From contig NZ_RHQM01000005.1 of assembly GCF_003935375.1 (NCBI RefSeq), positions 1-64,000 of the forward strand: a DNA stretch of 64,000 nt. The letters run 5' to 3'. The notes beneath the pieces were generated by a model. That model was not told the origin of the DNA, ran no database searches, and was given only the letters and a program-made list of their open reading frames with translations. The translations under genes were made by a program, and so were the position numbers. This DNA is from Stutzerimonas xanthomarina (GTDB lineage: Bacteria > Pseudomonadota > Gammaproteobacteria > Pseudomonadales > Pseudomonadaceae). Shown piece by piece: positions 54,756 to 64,000 of this stretch (positions are counted from its first letter, which is position 1; every line of letters begins with the position of its first letter).

Positions 54756-54839
54756 TGGCCCGATGCGGATTGCAGTATCGAGGGCGATGCGCGCGGGCTT
54801 GAGTCCAACCGCAGAACCCCCGATAATCCGTGGCCTGGC

Positions 54840-54915
54840 GCCGGTGTAGCTCAGTAGGTAGAGCAGCGCATTCGTAATGCGAAGGTCGCAGGTTCGACTC
54901 CTGTCTCCGGCACCA
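54840..54915 (+). tRNA. tRNA-Thr (CGT anticodon)
   Basis: The 76-nt cloverleaf has D-arm TAGCTCAGTAGGTAGAGCA, an anticodon loop TTCGTAA (anticodon CGT, reads ACG), a T-arm with GGTTCGACT, and an encoded CCA (54913-54915). The acceptor stem is GCCGGTG with CTCCGGC; one T-T faces in position 6-67. A terminator follows within 10 nt. Confidence 0.95.
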
Positions 54916-54923
54916 ATGAAATC

Positions 54924-54952
54924 AAAGGGTTAGCTTCGGCTAGCCCTTTTTT
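54924..54952 (+). terminator. Rho-independent terminator after tRNA-Thr
   Basis: AAAGGGTTAGC-TTCG-GCTAGCCCTTT with a run of six T from 54947. An 8-11 bp stem with a stable TTCG loop. Confidence 0.92.
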
Positions 54953-55415
54953 GTTTGTGGTGGTTTTGCCGAACCATCCCCTCGTGGTCAACCTCAAGCT
55001 GCATTACCTCCTCTCTCGTCCCGCGGGCTTTCAATCAAGGAAGGACTGCGTCGTTGTATAAGGCGTGCTCCCAAATTCCTTCTCGCCAGGCCGGCTAACC
55101 CCCGTGGATCTGGACCTGCTCGGCTGTCAGCGGAGTTGTGTCCGACAGCCGGCAGTACATTGACGTTAATTTATTGACTTTGGTCAGGGTTATGCGCCTG
55201 TGCAACAGAAAGAATGTGTGCCAGTTCAAAACGGTCGCTGATAAGCCCAGTAAGGGCCGTTCGTCCTGCGACGTGCTACAGCATTCAACGCCACGGTTCG
55301 ACCGACCAATAAACCGATAAATCGCTTCCTCGCGCGTACCGAACGGTGCGCGGCGGTTGCGCGCACCCTGCCTTCTGCCACTGGTAACTCCATGATCTGG
55401 AGCACTGAGGTACAC
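54953..55415 (+). other. intergenic stretch without a recognised gene
   Basis: Between the tRNA terminator and the chemoreceptor. Short open frames occur on both strands, but none has a ribosome site plus a recognisable protein. TTGACG (55161) and TTGACT (55174) are present without a clear -10. I see no integrase, att-type repeat of the tRNA 3' end, or RNA gene. Confidence 0.5.
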
Positions 55416-57377
55416 ATGCTTAGAAACATTCCCTTGAGCGCGAAGCTTCTTTTGATCCTCGCGTGTCCTATGCTCGGTTTTCTGTGGCTGGCCAGCCTGT
55501 ATGTCGCTGACAGCTACGCCACCCTGAGACAAATGGAGCGTACCGTCGAGGCCAGCGTGGCCGCGCAGAACGTAAGCCGGCTGATCACCGCATTGCAACG
55601 TGAGCGTGGTGCGAGCGGCGTCTATCTGGGGAGCCAGGGACGTACCATGGCCCGGCGCCTGCCGGGGATGCGGCAAGCGACTGACGAAGCGTTGAGTGCC
55701 ATGCAGGTGCTTGCCAAACAGGAAGGCTCGCAGATCGGGGGCGTCTTGGCCTCGCTCGATGAACTTCAGGCAACACGTTCGCAAATCGACTCGTTCGTAA
55801 TCAACAGCATCGACTCCGGTTCTCGCTTTACTGGCTACATCAAGGCGTTGATCGGCTTTACCCACGAGGTAGAGCGCAGCGTGCAGGACGTCACGCTTGC
55901 ACGAGCGCTAGGCGGGCTCAATCAGTTCGTCGAGATGAAGGAGCGGGCCGGTCGCGAGCGGGCGTTGTTGGGCGTGGTGTTCGGTCAGGATCGGTTCGAC
56001 GCGGCGCTGCTTGCCTCCTTCAGCCGGAACCTGGGTGAATTCTCAGCCTATATGGACGGCTTCCGTCGTGCGGCCTCGGAGCACTTCATCCGTTTGCTGG
56101 ATGAAAAGCTGCAGCAGCCGAGCGCCGTTGAAGCCGCACGTCTGCAACGTCTGGCTTTCGAGGTGCCGATCGGGCAGAGCCTGGGTATCGACAGCGAGAG
56201 CTGGTTCGATACGGCGACCAGCCGGATCGACCTGATGGGGGAGCTGGAGCAGGCCTTGTCGCAGGAAGTGGGCACACTGGCCGCTCGGGCTCGCGATGAG
56301 GCGAGCAACGCGCTTTGGCTGACGCTCGCCGTGGTGATCATTGCGCTGCTGGTGGTGACCGGCCTTTCCTTCCTGATCATTCGCAACATCAAACTGGCGG
56401 TGCAGGATGTGAATCATGCGCTGTTGTCGCTTTCCGCTCGGGATCTGACCGCAACGGCGCACTACGAAGGCAGGGATGAGTTTGGCGAAATCTCGCGCAA
56501 CCTCAATCTCATGGCCGTCGAGCTCAAGCAGGTCGTCGGCGAGATCAGTAACGCCACCGCGCAGGTGGCCACGGCGGCGGAGGAGTCCTCTGCGGTGACC
56601 GTGCAGACAAGCCAGAGCATCGATCGCCAGCGGCAGGGAACCGAGCTGGTGGTTACCGCGATAAACGAGATGAGCGCGACCGTGCGCGACGTAGCGAGAA
56701 GCACCAGCGATGCCGCCGAACTCTCGCAGCAGCTCAACGCCAACACTGCGCAAGGCCGGGCCGAAGTCGAGAGCACCATCGAACTCATTCGCCAGCTGTC
56801 GAGCCAGGCCGATCAGACCGCAAGCATCATTGCGGACCTCAAGCGTGAGAGTGATTCGATCTCGTCCGTGCTGGATGTGATTCGCGGCATTGCCGATCAG
56901 ACCAATCTGCTTGCACTGAACGCGGCTATCGAGGCGGCACGAGCAGGGGAGCATGGCCGCGGCTTCGCTGTCGTTGCGTCTGAGGTGCGTACGCTTGCCC
57001 AGAAGACACAGGAATCCACCGGCAGCATTCAGGACATGATTGCCAATCTCCAGGGCGGGGCTGACCGGGCCGCGCGCTCGATGCAGGAGACACTCTCCAA
57101 GGCTCAGACCGGCTCGAGCAACATCGGCCGTGCCGGTGAGTTGCTGGCGGAGATTGCCGACGGCGTTTCTGCAATCAGTGATCGCAATCTGCAGATTGCC
57201 ACGGCGGCGGAGGAGCAGAGCGCGGTGGCCGAAGACATCAATCGCAACGTCGTCGAGATCAACGATGTCGCGATTCAGGTGAGCGCCGGTGCGGAGCAGA
57301 CAGCGATGACCAGTCTGGAGCTTGCGCGCCTGGCCGAGCAGCAACAGCAGCTCGTTGGTCGGTTCAAGGTCGCTTGA
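55416..57377 (+). CDS. methyl-accepting chemotaxis protein with NIT sensor
   Basis: A 653-residue receptor: helix 1 (~10-30), a periplasmic NIT-type domain (~45-290) marked by [19 protein letters not shown], helix 2 ([19 protein letters not shown]), HAMP, and the conserved signalling hairpin [23 protein letters not shown] domains bind nitrate or nitrite in characterised members; here this is inference. ATG 55416 has TGAGGT upstream; ATG 55392 would add eight residues. A stem-loop terminator follows at 57445. Confidence 0.93.
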   Translation: MLRNIPLSAKLLLILACPMLGFLWLASLYVADSYATLRQMERTVEASVAAQNVSRLITALQRERGASGVYLGSQGRTMARRLPGMRQATDEALSAMQVLAKQEGSQIGGVLASLDELQATRSQIDSFVINSIDSGSRFTGYIKALIGFTHEVERSVQDVTLARALGGLNQFVEMKERAGRERALLGVVFGQDRFDAALLASFSRNLGEFSAYMDGFRRAASEHFIRLLDEKLQQPSAVEAARLQRLAFEVPIGQSLGIDSESWFDTATSRIDLMGELEQALSQEVGTLAARARDEASNALWLTLAVVIIALLVVTGLSFLIIRNIKLAVQDVNHALLSLSARDLTATAHYEGRDEFGEISRNLNLMAVELKQVVGEISNATAQVATAAEESSAVTVQTSQSIDRQRQGTELVVTAINEMSATVRDVARSTSDAAELSQQLNANTAQGRAEVESTIELIRQLSSQADQTASIIADLKRESDSISSVLDVIRGIADQTNLLALNAAIEAARAGEHGRGFAVVASEVRTLAQKTQESTGSIQDMIANLQGGADRAARSMQETLSKAQTGSSNIGRAGELLAEIADGVSAISDRNLQIATAAEEQSAVAEDINRNVVEINDVAIQVSAGAEQTAMTSLELARLAEQQQQLVGRFKVA

Positions 57378-57444
57378 CGCGTGCGCCTGCTGAGTTGAGT
57401 CCATAAGCCCCGGCCGCAGCTGGCCGAGGTAAGGGGGAGCCGAG

Positions 57445-57475
57445 GGGCGCAGCCATACAGGCTGCGCCCTTCTTC
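57445..57475 (+). terminator. terminator of the chemoreceptor gene
   Basis: GGGCGCAGCC (57445-57454), loop ATACA, GGCTGCGCCC (57460-57469), followed by TTCTTC. The stem is 10 bp perfect and the T-tract is broken. Confidence 0.75.
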
Positions 57476-57477
57476 GT

Positions 57478-58574
57478 AATAGCGTGATCGCTATGCCGGC
57501 CTGGAGGGTGCGGGGGGCGCCCGGGTAGGCCCAGATGTTGCCCCAGGCGCGCTCTTCGTACTCTTCGTCGAACAGGTTGTTGAGGTTCAGGTTCAGGCGA
57601 ACCCGTTCGGTCAGCGGGTAGTAGGCGAGCAGGTCGACGGTGGTGTAGGCATCCATGTCGAAGGCCGTACTGGAGGCGCCGCCCTTGCGGTCGCCGACGT
57701 ACTTGACGCCCATGCCGGCGCCGAGCCCGGCCAGCGGACCATCGGCGAATTCGTAGGTATCCAGCAAATTGAAGCTGTGGCGCGGCACGTTGGCCAGGCG
57801 CGTGCCGGCCGGCATCAATGCGCTCGAGCTTTCGGTGACTTCGGCATCGACGTAGGCGTAGCCGCCGATCACGCGCCATTGCGGGGTGATGTTGCCGGCC
57901 ACGCTGATGTCGAAGCCGCGGCTGCGCGCTTCGCCGGCGGCGATCTGGTAGTTGCTGTCGACCGGATCGCTGGTCAGCACGTTTTCCTTGGTGATGTGGA
58001 ACAGCGCCGCGGTGACGCTGAGGTCGTGCTCCGGCAGCTCGTACTTGATACCGACTTCGTGGGCGATGCCTTTTTCCGGGTCGAACGCCTGACTGCTGCG
58101 GTCGGCGCCGCGGTTGGGCTTGAACGAGCGCGAGGTGTTGGCGTAGACGGCCAACTCCTCGGTCAGGTCGTAGATCAGCCCGAAACGCGGGGAGACGGCG
58201 TTATGCGCCTGGTCCCAGCTGCCGGCGGGGGTGAGCTTGTTTTCATAGTGCTGCTCGAAGCGTTCCAGACGCGCGCCGACCTGCGCTGTCAGGCGCTCGG
58301 TGAGGGCGATCTGGTCCTGCAGGAAGAACGCGTAGGACTTCAGGTTTTCGTCATCGTAGGTCGTGGTGCGGGTCAGCGCCGGCAGCGGCTGACCATAGAC
58401 CGGATCATAGAGGTCGATCGGGAAGTCGCTGGTCGCACCACCCGAGCGATCGATCTGGGAGTCGTAGTTGAAGTCGTCGAATTCCACACCGAGCAGCAGT
58501 GTGTGGGCCAGGCCCGCTGCATCGAAGTGACCCTCCAGATTGGCCTGAGCTGCGGCGGCCAAGCGGCTCGGGGG
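57478..58574 (-). pseudogene. C-terminal remnant of a TonB-dependent siderophore receptor
   Basis: About 360 codons encode the C-terminal beta-barrel of a siderophore-type receptor: HTLLLGVEFDDFNYDSQIDR, RLTAQVGARLERFEQHYEN, SPRFGLIYDLTEELAVYANT, SFKPNRGADRSSQ, GIKYELPEHDLSVTAALFH and NLNNLFDEEYEERAWGN. The signal peptide, TonB box, plug and early strands are missing: a TGA lies at 58575-58577 and the cyclase stop is 25 nt beyond. At the other end the frame runs past the expected terminal strand (TLQAGIAITL) into chemoreceptor antisense, so the last residues and stop are also lost. The barrel reading is otherwise intact, so decay looks fairly recent. Confidence 0.88.
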
Positions 58575-58598
58575 TCACATCCGGCGGCTGCTCGGCGC

Positions 58599-60149
58599 TC
58601 AGTTGGGGGCGAGGACGACGCGGTCGCGGCCGGCTCTCTTCGCTTGGTACAGCGCTTCGTCCGCGGCTTTGAACGTCGCGTCGGAGGACGCATAGCGGTC
58701 ACTGCAGGCGATGCCGATGGATGCTGTTACCGGTGCGCCGGTCGGGCTTGCAGTTTGCCGCAGGCGGGCAAGCAGGCGCTCGGCGGCGATACCCGCACCG
58801 CTGGCGTCCGTTTCGGGCAGCAGCATGAGGAATTCTTCACCACCCATGCGGCACAGCACGTCAGTGGGGCGCGAGCATTCCTTCATGATCTCGGCAAGAA
58901 AACGCAGCACCGCGTCGCCCACGTCATGGCCGTGCTGGTCGTTGACCTGTTTGAAGTGATCGATATCCAGCGTCACTGCCGCGTAGCGCTGGTCGAGCAG
59001 GTTGAACTGTTTGAGGGCCAGCTCGAGGCCGCGGCGGTTACGCAATCCTGTCAGCGGGTCAGTCATGGACGCCGCTTCCAGTGCGCCCATCTTCTGCTGC
59101 AGCAGGGAGACGCCTGCGAGCATCGCGACCTTCAATCGCGAGACCTCGAAATACCAGGAGTTGACCATCGAAATACGACTGGCTGCCTCCGGTGCGCCCC
59201 AGTGTTCGGCGGTATCGGCCAGGGCGCGAATGGGCCGGGAGATGAGTATGGACAGCCACCAGAACACCGCGAGCGAGATCAGCGTGAACGGTACCGCGTT
59301 GAGCAGCGTGGTCCGCGCCAGTTGTTCGAGCTTCGCGGTGATGGCGGCGGTCGGGCGCTGGGCGATGATGCCCCAGCCGGTGCTCTGCATGGGCGCGAAG
59401 CCGGCGAGCATGTCCACGCCGAGCGTATTGATGACGCGCTGGCTGCCCTCCTGGCCCGACAGCACCTGCCGGACCACCACATTGCTCGATACGTTCTGGC
59501 CGACCCGCTTGCCGTCTTCGTGGAAGATCAGTCTGCCCTGGGTGTCGACCACGTACAGGTAGGAGCCGTCGCGGTAGTAATGCACCCCCAGCAGGCCGTG
59601 CAGTGCGTTGCGCTCGCGCAGGAACAGCGAGGCGCTGATATAGCCGAGATAGCTGCCATCTGGGGCGAAGATGGGATGGGTTACCGCGATAAGGTAGGTG
59701 CCGTCGGTGGCGACGTAAGGATCGCTGATCAGCGGCTTGCGCTCTTGCAGCGCACGCATCGCGCCTGTGCTGTTGGCCTTGAGCCCGACCAGGCCGGCGC
59801 TTTCCGGTGACGCCGAGACGATCTCCCCGGCGGCGCTGACGATTACAGTCCGGCTGAACTGCTCGCTCTTGAGCTTGAGCCGTTCGGTCTCGCTGTCCCG
59901 CGCGGCCGGGTCATCGAAGCGCGTCGACAGCACCTCTGCCGCGTAAGCCAGTTCGCGACGGCTGTTGAGAAAGAACTGATCGGTGGTGTCGGCGAGCTTG
60001 CGCGCATAGGCCCGGTTTGCCTCCAGAGTCTGCTCGAACAACTGTTCGCGCTGTGAGCTGTAGCCGGCGAAGAAGCTGTTACCGAAGGTCAGCAGGCCGG
60101 CGACGAGTGCCAGCAGCAGCGTGAGTTTCTGTAGATCCAGCCGGGACAT
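58599..60149 (-). CDS. Cache-GGDEF diguanylate cyclase
   Basis: A 516-residue membrane cyclase: helix 1 (LTLLLALVAGLLTFGNSFF), a periplasmic double-Cache-type sensor (~40-285; LISDPYVATDGTYLIAVTHP), helix 2 (AVPFTLISLAVFWWLSILI), a HAMP-like linker, then GGDEF (~350-516). The active site is MGGEEF, with SMTDPLTGLRNRRG upstream, and the I-site RPTD is five residues before GGEEF, so product inhibition is likely. ATG 60149 gives a proper N-terminus; the frame is open upstream. Confidence 0.94.
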   Translation of the reverse strand: MSRLDLQKLTLLLALVAGLLTFGNSFFAGYSSQREQLFEQTLEANRAYARKLADTTDQFFLNSRRELAYAAEVLSTRFDDPAARDSETERLKLKSEQFSRTVIVSAAGEIVSASPESAGLVGLKANSTGAMRALQERKPLISDPYVATDGTYLIAVTHPIFAPDGSYLGYISASLFLRERNALHGLLGVHYYRDGSYLYVVDTQGRLIFHEDGKRVGQNVSSNVVVRQVLSGQEGSQRVINTLGVDMLAGFAPMQSTGWGIIAQRPTAAITAKLEQLARTTLLNAVPFTLISLAVFWWLSILISRPIRALADTAEHWGAPEAASRISMVNSWYFEVSRLKVAMLAGVSLLQQKMGALEAASMTDPLTGLRNRRGLELALKQFNLLDQRYAAVTLDIDHFKQVNDQHGHDVGDAVLRFLAEIMKECSRPTDVLCRMGGEEFLMLLPETDASGAGIAAERLLARLRQTASPTGAPVTASIGIACSDRYASSDATFKAADEALYQAKRAGRDRVVLAPN

Positions 60150-60507
60150 GAAGCGCGATTCTCCGAATGCGTGCTTGGCGTGCGCCAATGGAGGTTGCTG
60201 TCGGGGCTTCAGGCAAGCGGAAGCCAAAGGGCTGGGAATGATACAGGCAGCGCGCGGCTGACGAGTGGCTTCTCATACATATAGAGCTGGCGGCCTGCTC
60301 TGGATCAATCGCCTGCTGCCGGTACAACTATCGCAGTATGGCAAATGAGAGGTGCGGGTGTTCTTCCTGATCTGGGCGGCCGCTCGGGCTCCATGTGCTG
60401 TGGCGGCCGGCGCAGCTCGACTGAGCCGGCAACTGGCGCTGCCTTGTCTGGCTCTGCCTGTGCGGAACGTGATGGTTGTTGCTCTGGGCGCGGGTGAGCT
60501 GACTACG
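60150..60507. other. intergenic stretch without a recognised gene
   Basis: Between the cyclase start and the monooxygenase terminator. Open frames here are short, unlike known proteins, and lack ribosome sites. I looked for the missing N-terminal half of the TonB receptor and did not find it. The cyclase promoter should lie here, but I cannot point to it. Confidence 0.5.
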
Positions 60508-60535
60508 AAACAGGCCCGCTGATGCGGGCCTGTTT
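60508..60535 (-). terminator. terminator of the monooxygenase gene
   Basis: AAACAGGCCCGC-TGAT-GCGGGCCTGTTT is a 12-bp perfect stem with a TTT run on the minus-strand side, 24 nt after the monooxygenase stop. Confidence 0.85.
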
Positions 60536-60558
60536 CATTCGAGCTGGCCGATGTGGCT

Positions 60559-62439
60559 TCAGCCTTGGTGATAGCTCGGCGCAAGCTTGTAGACCGAGGT
60601 ATCCAGCCCCTCGAAGCGCGCCTTCAGCTGCAGTGCCAGATACAACGAATAGTGCCGTGACTGGTGCAGGTTACCGCCGTGGAACCAGAGGTTCTGCTGC
60701 TGGGTGGGCTTCCACATGTTGCGCAGTTCGCCTTCGTACGGGCCTGGGTCCTTGGTGGTGCCGGAGCCGAGGCCCCAGCAGCGGCCGACCTTGTCGGCCA
60801 CTTCCTGGGAGATCAGCCGCGCCGCCCACCCATTCATCGAGCCGTAGCCGGTGGCGTAGACGATCAGGTCGGCCGGCAGGCGGCTGCCATCGTTGAGTAC
60901 CACGGCATCCGGCTCGATGTGATCGACGCCGAGGCCGGGTCCGCTTTTCAGCTTGATGGTGCCGTCGGCGATCAGCTCGCAGGCGCCGACGTCGATGTAG
61001 TACCCCGACCCGCGGCGCACGTACTTGAGGAACAGACCGGATTCGTCATCGCCGAAGTCGAGCATGAAGCCCGCCGCGGCCAGGCGATCGTAGAAGGCCT
61101 TGTCGCGTTCCTTGACCTGCTCGAAGGCCTGGCGATGGAACTGCGGCAGCACCTTGTAGGGGATCGAGGCGAACAGCATGTCGGCCTTGTCGGTGGTGAG
61201 CCCGCTTTCGATTGCATCCTCGGAATAGAGCGGGCCGAAGACCACTTCCATCAGCGTGTCGGAGCGCACGATATGGGTGCTGGAGCGCTGCACCATGGTG
61301 ACGTCCGCGCCGTTCTCCACCAGGTCCGCACAGATATCGTGGGCCGAGTTGTTGGCACCGATGACCACCGCGCGCTTGCCGCGCCAGGCGTCGCCGCCGG
61401 GATGCTGGCTGGAATGGTGCTGCTGGCCGGCAAAGGTTTCCGCACCCGGATAGACCGGCACGTTGGGCACGCCGGACATGCCGGTGGCGAGGATCAGCTG
61501 CGAGGGCTTGAGCGTCATCGGCTTGCCGTCGCGCAGGACCTCGACCGTCCAGCGGCCCTCGGCTTCGTCGAAGCTGGCCTTCACGCATTCGGTTTTCGCC
61601 CAGTAATTCAGCTCCATGACCTTGGCGTACATCTCCAGCCAGTCGCCGATCTGGTCCTTGGGGGTGAAGATCGGCCAATGATCGGGGAAGGGCAGGTAGG
61701 GCATATGGTCGTACCAGACCGGGTCATGCAGGCACAGCGATTTGTAGCGGCCGCGCCACTGGTCGCCGGGGCGCTCGGCCTTGTCGACGATCAGCGTCGG
61801 CACGCCGAGGCGTTTGAGCCGTGCGCCGAGGCCGAGGCCGCCCTGGCCGCCGCCGATGACCAGGCAATAGGGCTGTTCCGTGATGCCCAGTGCGGCTTCC
61901 TCGTCGCGGCGCTTTTCCAGCCAGTTGCGCTTGTCGGCCAGGCCGTGGCCATGTTCGGCGCCCAGTGGGCGACGACGCCCGAGCGGTTCCTCGTGCCCCT
62001 TTAGCTCGCGCATGGTGGTCAGCAGCGTCCAGCACAGGCCGTCCTTCAGGCGCACGTAACCCTTGCCGCGGGCGACGTCGGTTTCCAGGCTGATCCAGCC
62101 TTCGAGCACGCCGTCGGTCAGGCTCGCTTCGCCTTCGAGCTTCCAGTTGTCCGGCCGGGTGGCTTCCAGGCGGCTTTCCAGCATGTCGCGAATGTCGGCC
62201 TTGCCTTCGAGGGTGATCAGGTTCCAGCTGAACAGCACCAGGTCACGCCAATGGCAGTCGTCGGCGAACAGCTCAAGCGTGCCATCGACGTCGCGTTGCG
62301 CCAGGCGCTGGCCGAGGCGTTCGACCCAGGCGGCCAGTTGTTCGGTGGGCGAGCGGGTGACAGTGGCCTGGCTGTCACCGCCGAGGTCGCTGCCGTTATC
62401 GGTTTTCAGATCGAAGGGAACGTCGTTGCTGGGACGCAT
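60559..62439 (-). CDS. flavin-containing monooxygenase with N-terminal NTF2-like domain
   Basis: A 626-residue enzyme. Residues ~30-150 look like a SnoaL/NTF2-type domain (LAAWVERLGQRLAQRDVDG, LFADDCHWRDL). Residues ~190-626 are a two-dinucleotide-site oxidoreductase: FAD motif VIGGGQGGLGLG (194-205), NADPH motif VVIGANNSAHD (358-368), and ATGYGSMNGW near the end. It resembles YUCCA-type or Baeyer-Villiger-related enzymes; the substrate is unknown. ATG 62439 has AGGAGA in front; an ATG at 62457 would add six residues. It is divergent from the AcoR-type activator, its likely regulator. Confidence 0.9.
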   Translation of the reverse strand: MRPSNDVPFDLKTDNGSDLGGDSQATVTRSPTEQLAAWVERLGQRLAQRDVDGTLELFADDCHWRDLVLFSWNLITLEGKADIRDMLESRLEATRPDNWKLEGEASLTDGVLEGWISLETDVARGKGYVRLKDGLCWTLLTTMRELKGHEEPLGRRRPLGAEHGHGLADKRNWLEKRRDEEAALGITEQPYCLVIGGGQGGLGLGARLKRLGVPTLIVDKAERPGDQWRGRYKSLCLHDPVWYDHMPYLPFPDHWPIFTPKDQIGDWLEMYAKVMELNYWAKTECVKASFDEAEGRWTVEVLRDGKPMTLKPSQLILATGMSGVPNVPVYPGAETFAGQQHHSSQHPGGDAWRGKRAVVIGANNSAHDICADLVENGADVTMVQRSSTHIVRSDTLMEVVFGPLYSEDAIESGLTTDKADMLFASIPYKVLPQFHRQAFEQVKERDKAFYDRLAAAGFMLDFGDDESGLFLKYVRRGSGYYIDVGACELIADGTIKLKSGPGLGVDHIEPDAVVLNDGSRLPADLIVYATGYGSMNGWAARLISQEVADKVGRCWGLGSGTTKDPGPYEGELRNMWKPTQQQNLWFHGGNLHQSRHYSLYLALQLKARFEGLDTSVYKLAPSYHQG

Positions 62440-62573
62440 GGTGGTTCTCCTGGTCATTGTTGTTATTCACGGGGATACCGTGCTTGCAGCAGAGCAAGCG
62501 GCGGGCCAGCAAGCGGCGCGCCGCGTCGTATCTGGCTTGGAGTCGTATCGGGACTGCCCGGTCGAGGCTGCGC

Positions 62574-62624
62574 TGTGCCATCCCCAGTACGGCGGGGGTG
62601 ACACTCTGTACCAGTCGTGGCACA
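62574..62624. promoter_or_regulatory. inverted repeat in the divergent region
   Basis: TGTGCCA (62574-62580) and TGGCACA (62618-62624) are 7-bp inverted repeats 37 nt apart, between the monooxygenase and activator genes. They could be enhancer sites for the activator. I found no good -24/-12 (TGGCAC-N5-TTGCA) on either strand. Confidence 0.3.
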
Positions 62625-62696
62625 GCATGCGGCGGCCGGGCGATTGGCCTATGCTGGGCGTGAAACCGCCTCGAAACATCGCGGAGAACAACAAGA

Positions 62697-64000
62697 ATGA
62701 CCTCTCGCCTCAGTCAGCACGCGCATCAGGTCTTGAGCTTCGGTGACGGCACGTCCGCCAGCCAGGGCCCGGCTGCCGATCCCGCCATTGCGCGTTCCTG
62801 GCGTCGCTGCCTGGAGCAGCATCAGCTCGACCCCACCAGCCCGCGCGCGCCCTGCGTGATCGAGAGTCCGCGGCTCAATGAGCATCGCGAGCGGCTGGAC
62901 CGAGTTATCGCCGTCGCCCACTGGCAAATGAACAGCCTGCACCAGCAGCTGGGCAGCAGCGGCCACGCGGTACTGCTGACCGACGCCAGCGGCGTGGTGA
63001 TCGACAGCGTGGCGGATCAGGCCGAGCGCGCGGAATTCCAGCGCGCCGGGCTCTGGCTCGGGGCGGTGTGGAACGAGGCGACCGAGGGCACCAATGGCGT
63101 CGGCCTGTGCCTGCTGGAGCGCCAGGCGCTGACCATTCGGCGTGACGAGCACTTCCGTGGTCGGCACGCAGCGCTAACCTGTTCGGCGAGCCCGGTGTTC
63201 GATGCCGAAGGCGGTTTGCTTGCCGTACTCAATGTGTCGTCGGCGCGCGAAGACCTGTCGCGCCAGCGGCGCTTTCACACCATGGCGCTGACCAACCTGT
63301 CGGCCAAGCTCATCGAAAGCTGTTTCTTCCTGCAGCACTGCGAGGGCAACTACCTGCTGCGCTTCCATGCCCAGCCCGAATACATCGGCCTGCTCAGTGA
63401 AGGCCTGCTGGCGTTCGATGGCGAGGGACGGATCACCGCGATCAACGAAACCGCGCTCAACCTGCTCGCCAGTAGCCGCGAGGCGCTATTAGGCCGGCCC
63501 TTGGAAACTGTGCTCGATGTGCGTCTGGATCAGTTGCTGGAGCGTGCGCGACCGCAGCCGGGGGCTTGCTGGCCCTTGCATACCCATGACGGTCAGCGGC
63601 TGTTCTGCCAGCTGCGCGGGCCGCAGCTGCGCGTGGTTGCTGCGCCGCGCCAGGAGCCGGCCGATGTGCCGGGCCTGTGTCTGCTCGATCCGTCAATTCG
63701 CACCGGTTTCAGCCGTGCGCTGAAGGTGCTCGAGCGGGACGTGCCGGTGTTGCTGCAAGGTGAGACCGGCACCGGCAAGGAGGCATTCGCCTGCGCACTG
63801 CATCGCGCCAGCAGCCGCGCCGGTCGGCCGTTCGTGGCACTCAATTGCGCGGCGATTCCCGAGACGCTGATCGAAAGCGAACTGTTCGGCTATCGCGGCG
63901 GCAGTTTCACCGGCGCGCGGCGCGAGGGCATGGTCGGCAAGCTGGAGCAGGCCAACGGCGGGATTCTCTTTCTCGACGAGATTGGCGACATGCCGCTGGC
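62697..64000 (+). CDS. AcoR-type sigma-54 dependent activator (partial, cut by window end)
   Basis: About 434 codons are visible and no stop occurs. N-terminal region ~1-230 is GAF-like ([20 protein letters not shown], then [13 protein letters not shown]); a PAS-like segment follows ([20 protein letters not shown]). The AAA domain starts near 330 with Walker [11 protein letters not shown], then [14 protein letters not shown], and Walker B-type [13 protein letters not shown]. The sigma-54 contact loop reads GSFTGA instead of the common GAFTGA. The arrangement, with ligand-sensing domain first and no receiver, is that of AcoR. The HTH end lies beyond the window. GGAG is 13 nt before ATG 62697. 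Confidence 0.92.
   Translation, partial: MTSRLSQHAHQVLSFGDGTSASQGPAADPAIARSWRRCLEQHQLDPTSPRAPCVIESPRLNEHRERLDRVIAVAHWQMNSLHQQLGSSGHAVLLTDASGVVIDSVADQAERAEFQRAGLWLGAVWNEATEGTNGVGLCLLERQALTIRRDEHFRGRHAALTCSASPVFDAEGGLLAVLNVSSAREDLSRQRRFHTMALTNLSAKLIESCFFLQHCEGNYLLRFHAQPEYIGLLSEGLLAFDGEGRITAINETALNLLASSREALLGRPLETVLDVRLDQLLERARPQPGACWPLHTHDGQRLFCQLRGPQLRVVAAPRQEPADVPGLCLLDPSIRTGFSRALKVLERDVPVLLQGETGTGKEAFACALHRASSRAGRPFVALNCAAIPETLIESELFGYRGGSFTGARREGMVGKLEQANGGILFLDEIGDMPL

Noticed and set aside
54840..54915. tRNA-Thr as an integration site
   Set aside because: No integrase, no second copy of the tRNA 3' end and no mobile genes are visible on either side in this window.
55095..55865. 256-codon minus-strand frame before and into the chemoreceptor
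   Set aside because: It overlaps the receptor's coding start in antisense, has no ribosome site and no recognisable domain.
1..64000. CRISPR array or prophage
   Set aside because: I saw no regularly spaced direct repeats, cas genes, integrases or phage structural genes. The holin-like gene belongs to a membrane cassette, not a phage.

Overview
The window looks like chromosome of a Pseudomonas-group gammaproteobacterium, most likely the Stutzerimonas (P. stutzeri) lineage. The coding DNA is uniformly GC-rich. From memory of P. aeruginosa, several blocks keep that genus's gene order: prc/algO beside an EAL-CBS-GGDEF gene, minC-minD-minE-rluA-apeB, mlaA, yjcH-actP, and the N-acetylglutaminylglutamine amide (NAGGN) osmolyte cluster with its hybrid sensor. 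The genus call is inference; no database was searched.

Layout. 1-2150: an inverted repeat, a group of DnaA-box-like sites, a DUF1232 membrane protein, and a three-gene HTH / hypothetical / Sel1 operon. 2116-9363: EAL-CBS-GGDEF protein, the periplasmic protease Prc, quinone oxidoreductase, M18 aminopeptidase and RluA. 9425-12421: division-site genes minE, minD and minC, then a divergent lipid A acyltransferase. 12473-15852: pirin, MlaA, an alpha/beta hydrolase and DUF2061. 16134-20407: acetate uptake (yjcH-actP), an SDR and an MFS transporter. 20522-29801: two small proteins, a 7TMR-DISM hybrid kinase, and the NAGGN genes (M42 peptidase, ngg, asnO) with a divergent MarR regulator.

29808-35824: a tight operon egtB-egtD-subtilase-like protein, a DUF1264 lipoprotein, and an SDR whose catalytic tyrosine codon is a stop. 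35942-40258: the large helicase Lhr. 40430-44191: lipoproteins, a solute-binding protein, a pseudouridine synthase and a 59-residue gene. 44373-49739: two PQQ-type glucose dehydrogenases (soluble and membrane-bound), a CvfB-like S1 protein, DUF488 and DUF2945. 49830-52350: an AT-rich leader and a secreted GH5 glycosidase with three copies of an unfamiliar ~80-residue repeat. 52796-54755: a coupled three-gene membrane cassette, then tRNA-Thr. 55416-64000: a NIT-domain chemoreceptor, a TonB-receptor remnant, a Cache-GGDEF cyclase, a flavin monooxygenase, and a divergent AcoR-type sigma-54 activator cut by the window end.

Recurring themes are osmotic and oxidative stress (NAGGN, ergothioneine, membrane cassette), the cell envelope (Prc, MlaA, LpxL, lipoproteins), c-di-GMP signalling, and periplasmic sugar or acetate use. 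The best candidates for something undescribed are the GH5 repeat domain with its leader, the subtilase-like protein fused into the ergothioneine operon with Glu in place of the catalytic Asp, and the MarR-type palindrome in front of the NAGGN genes.
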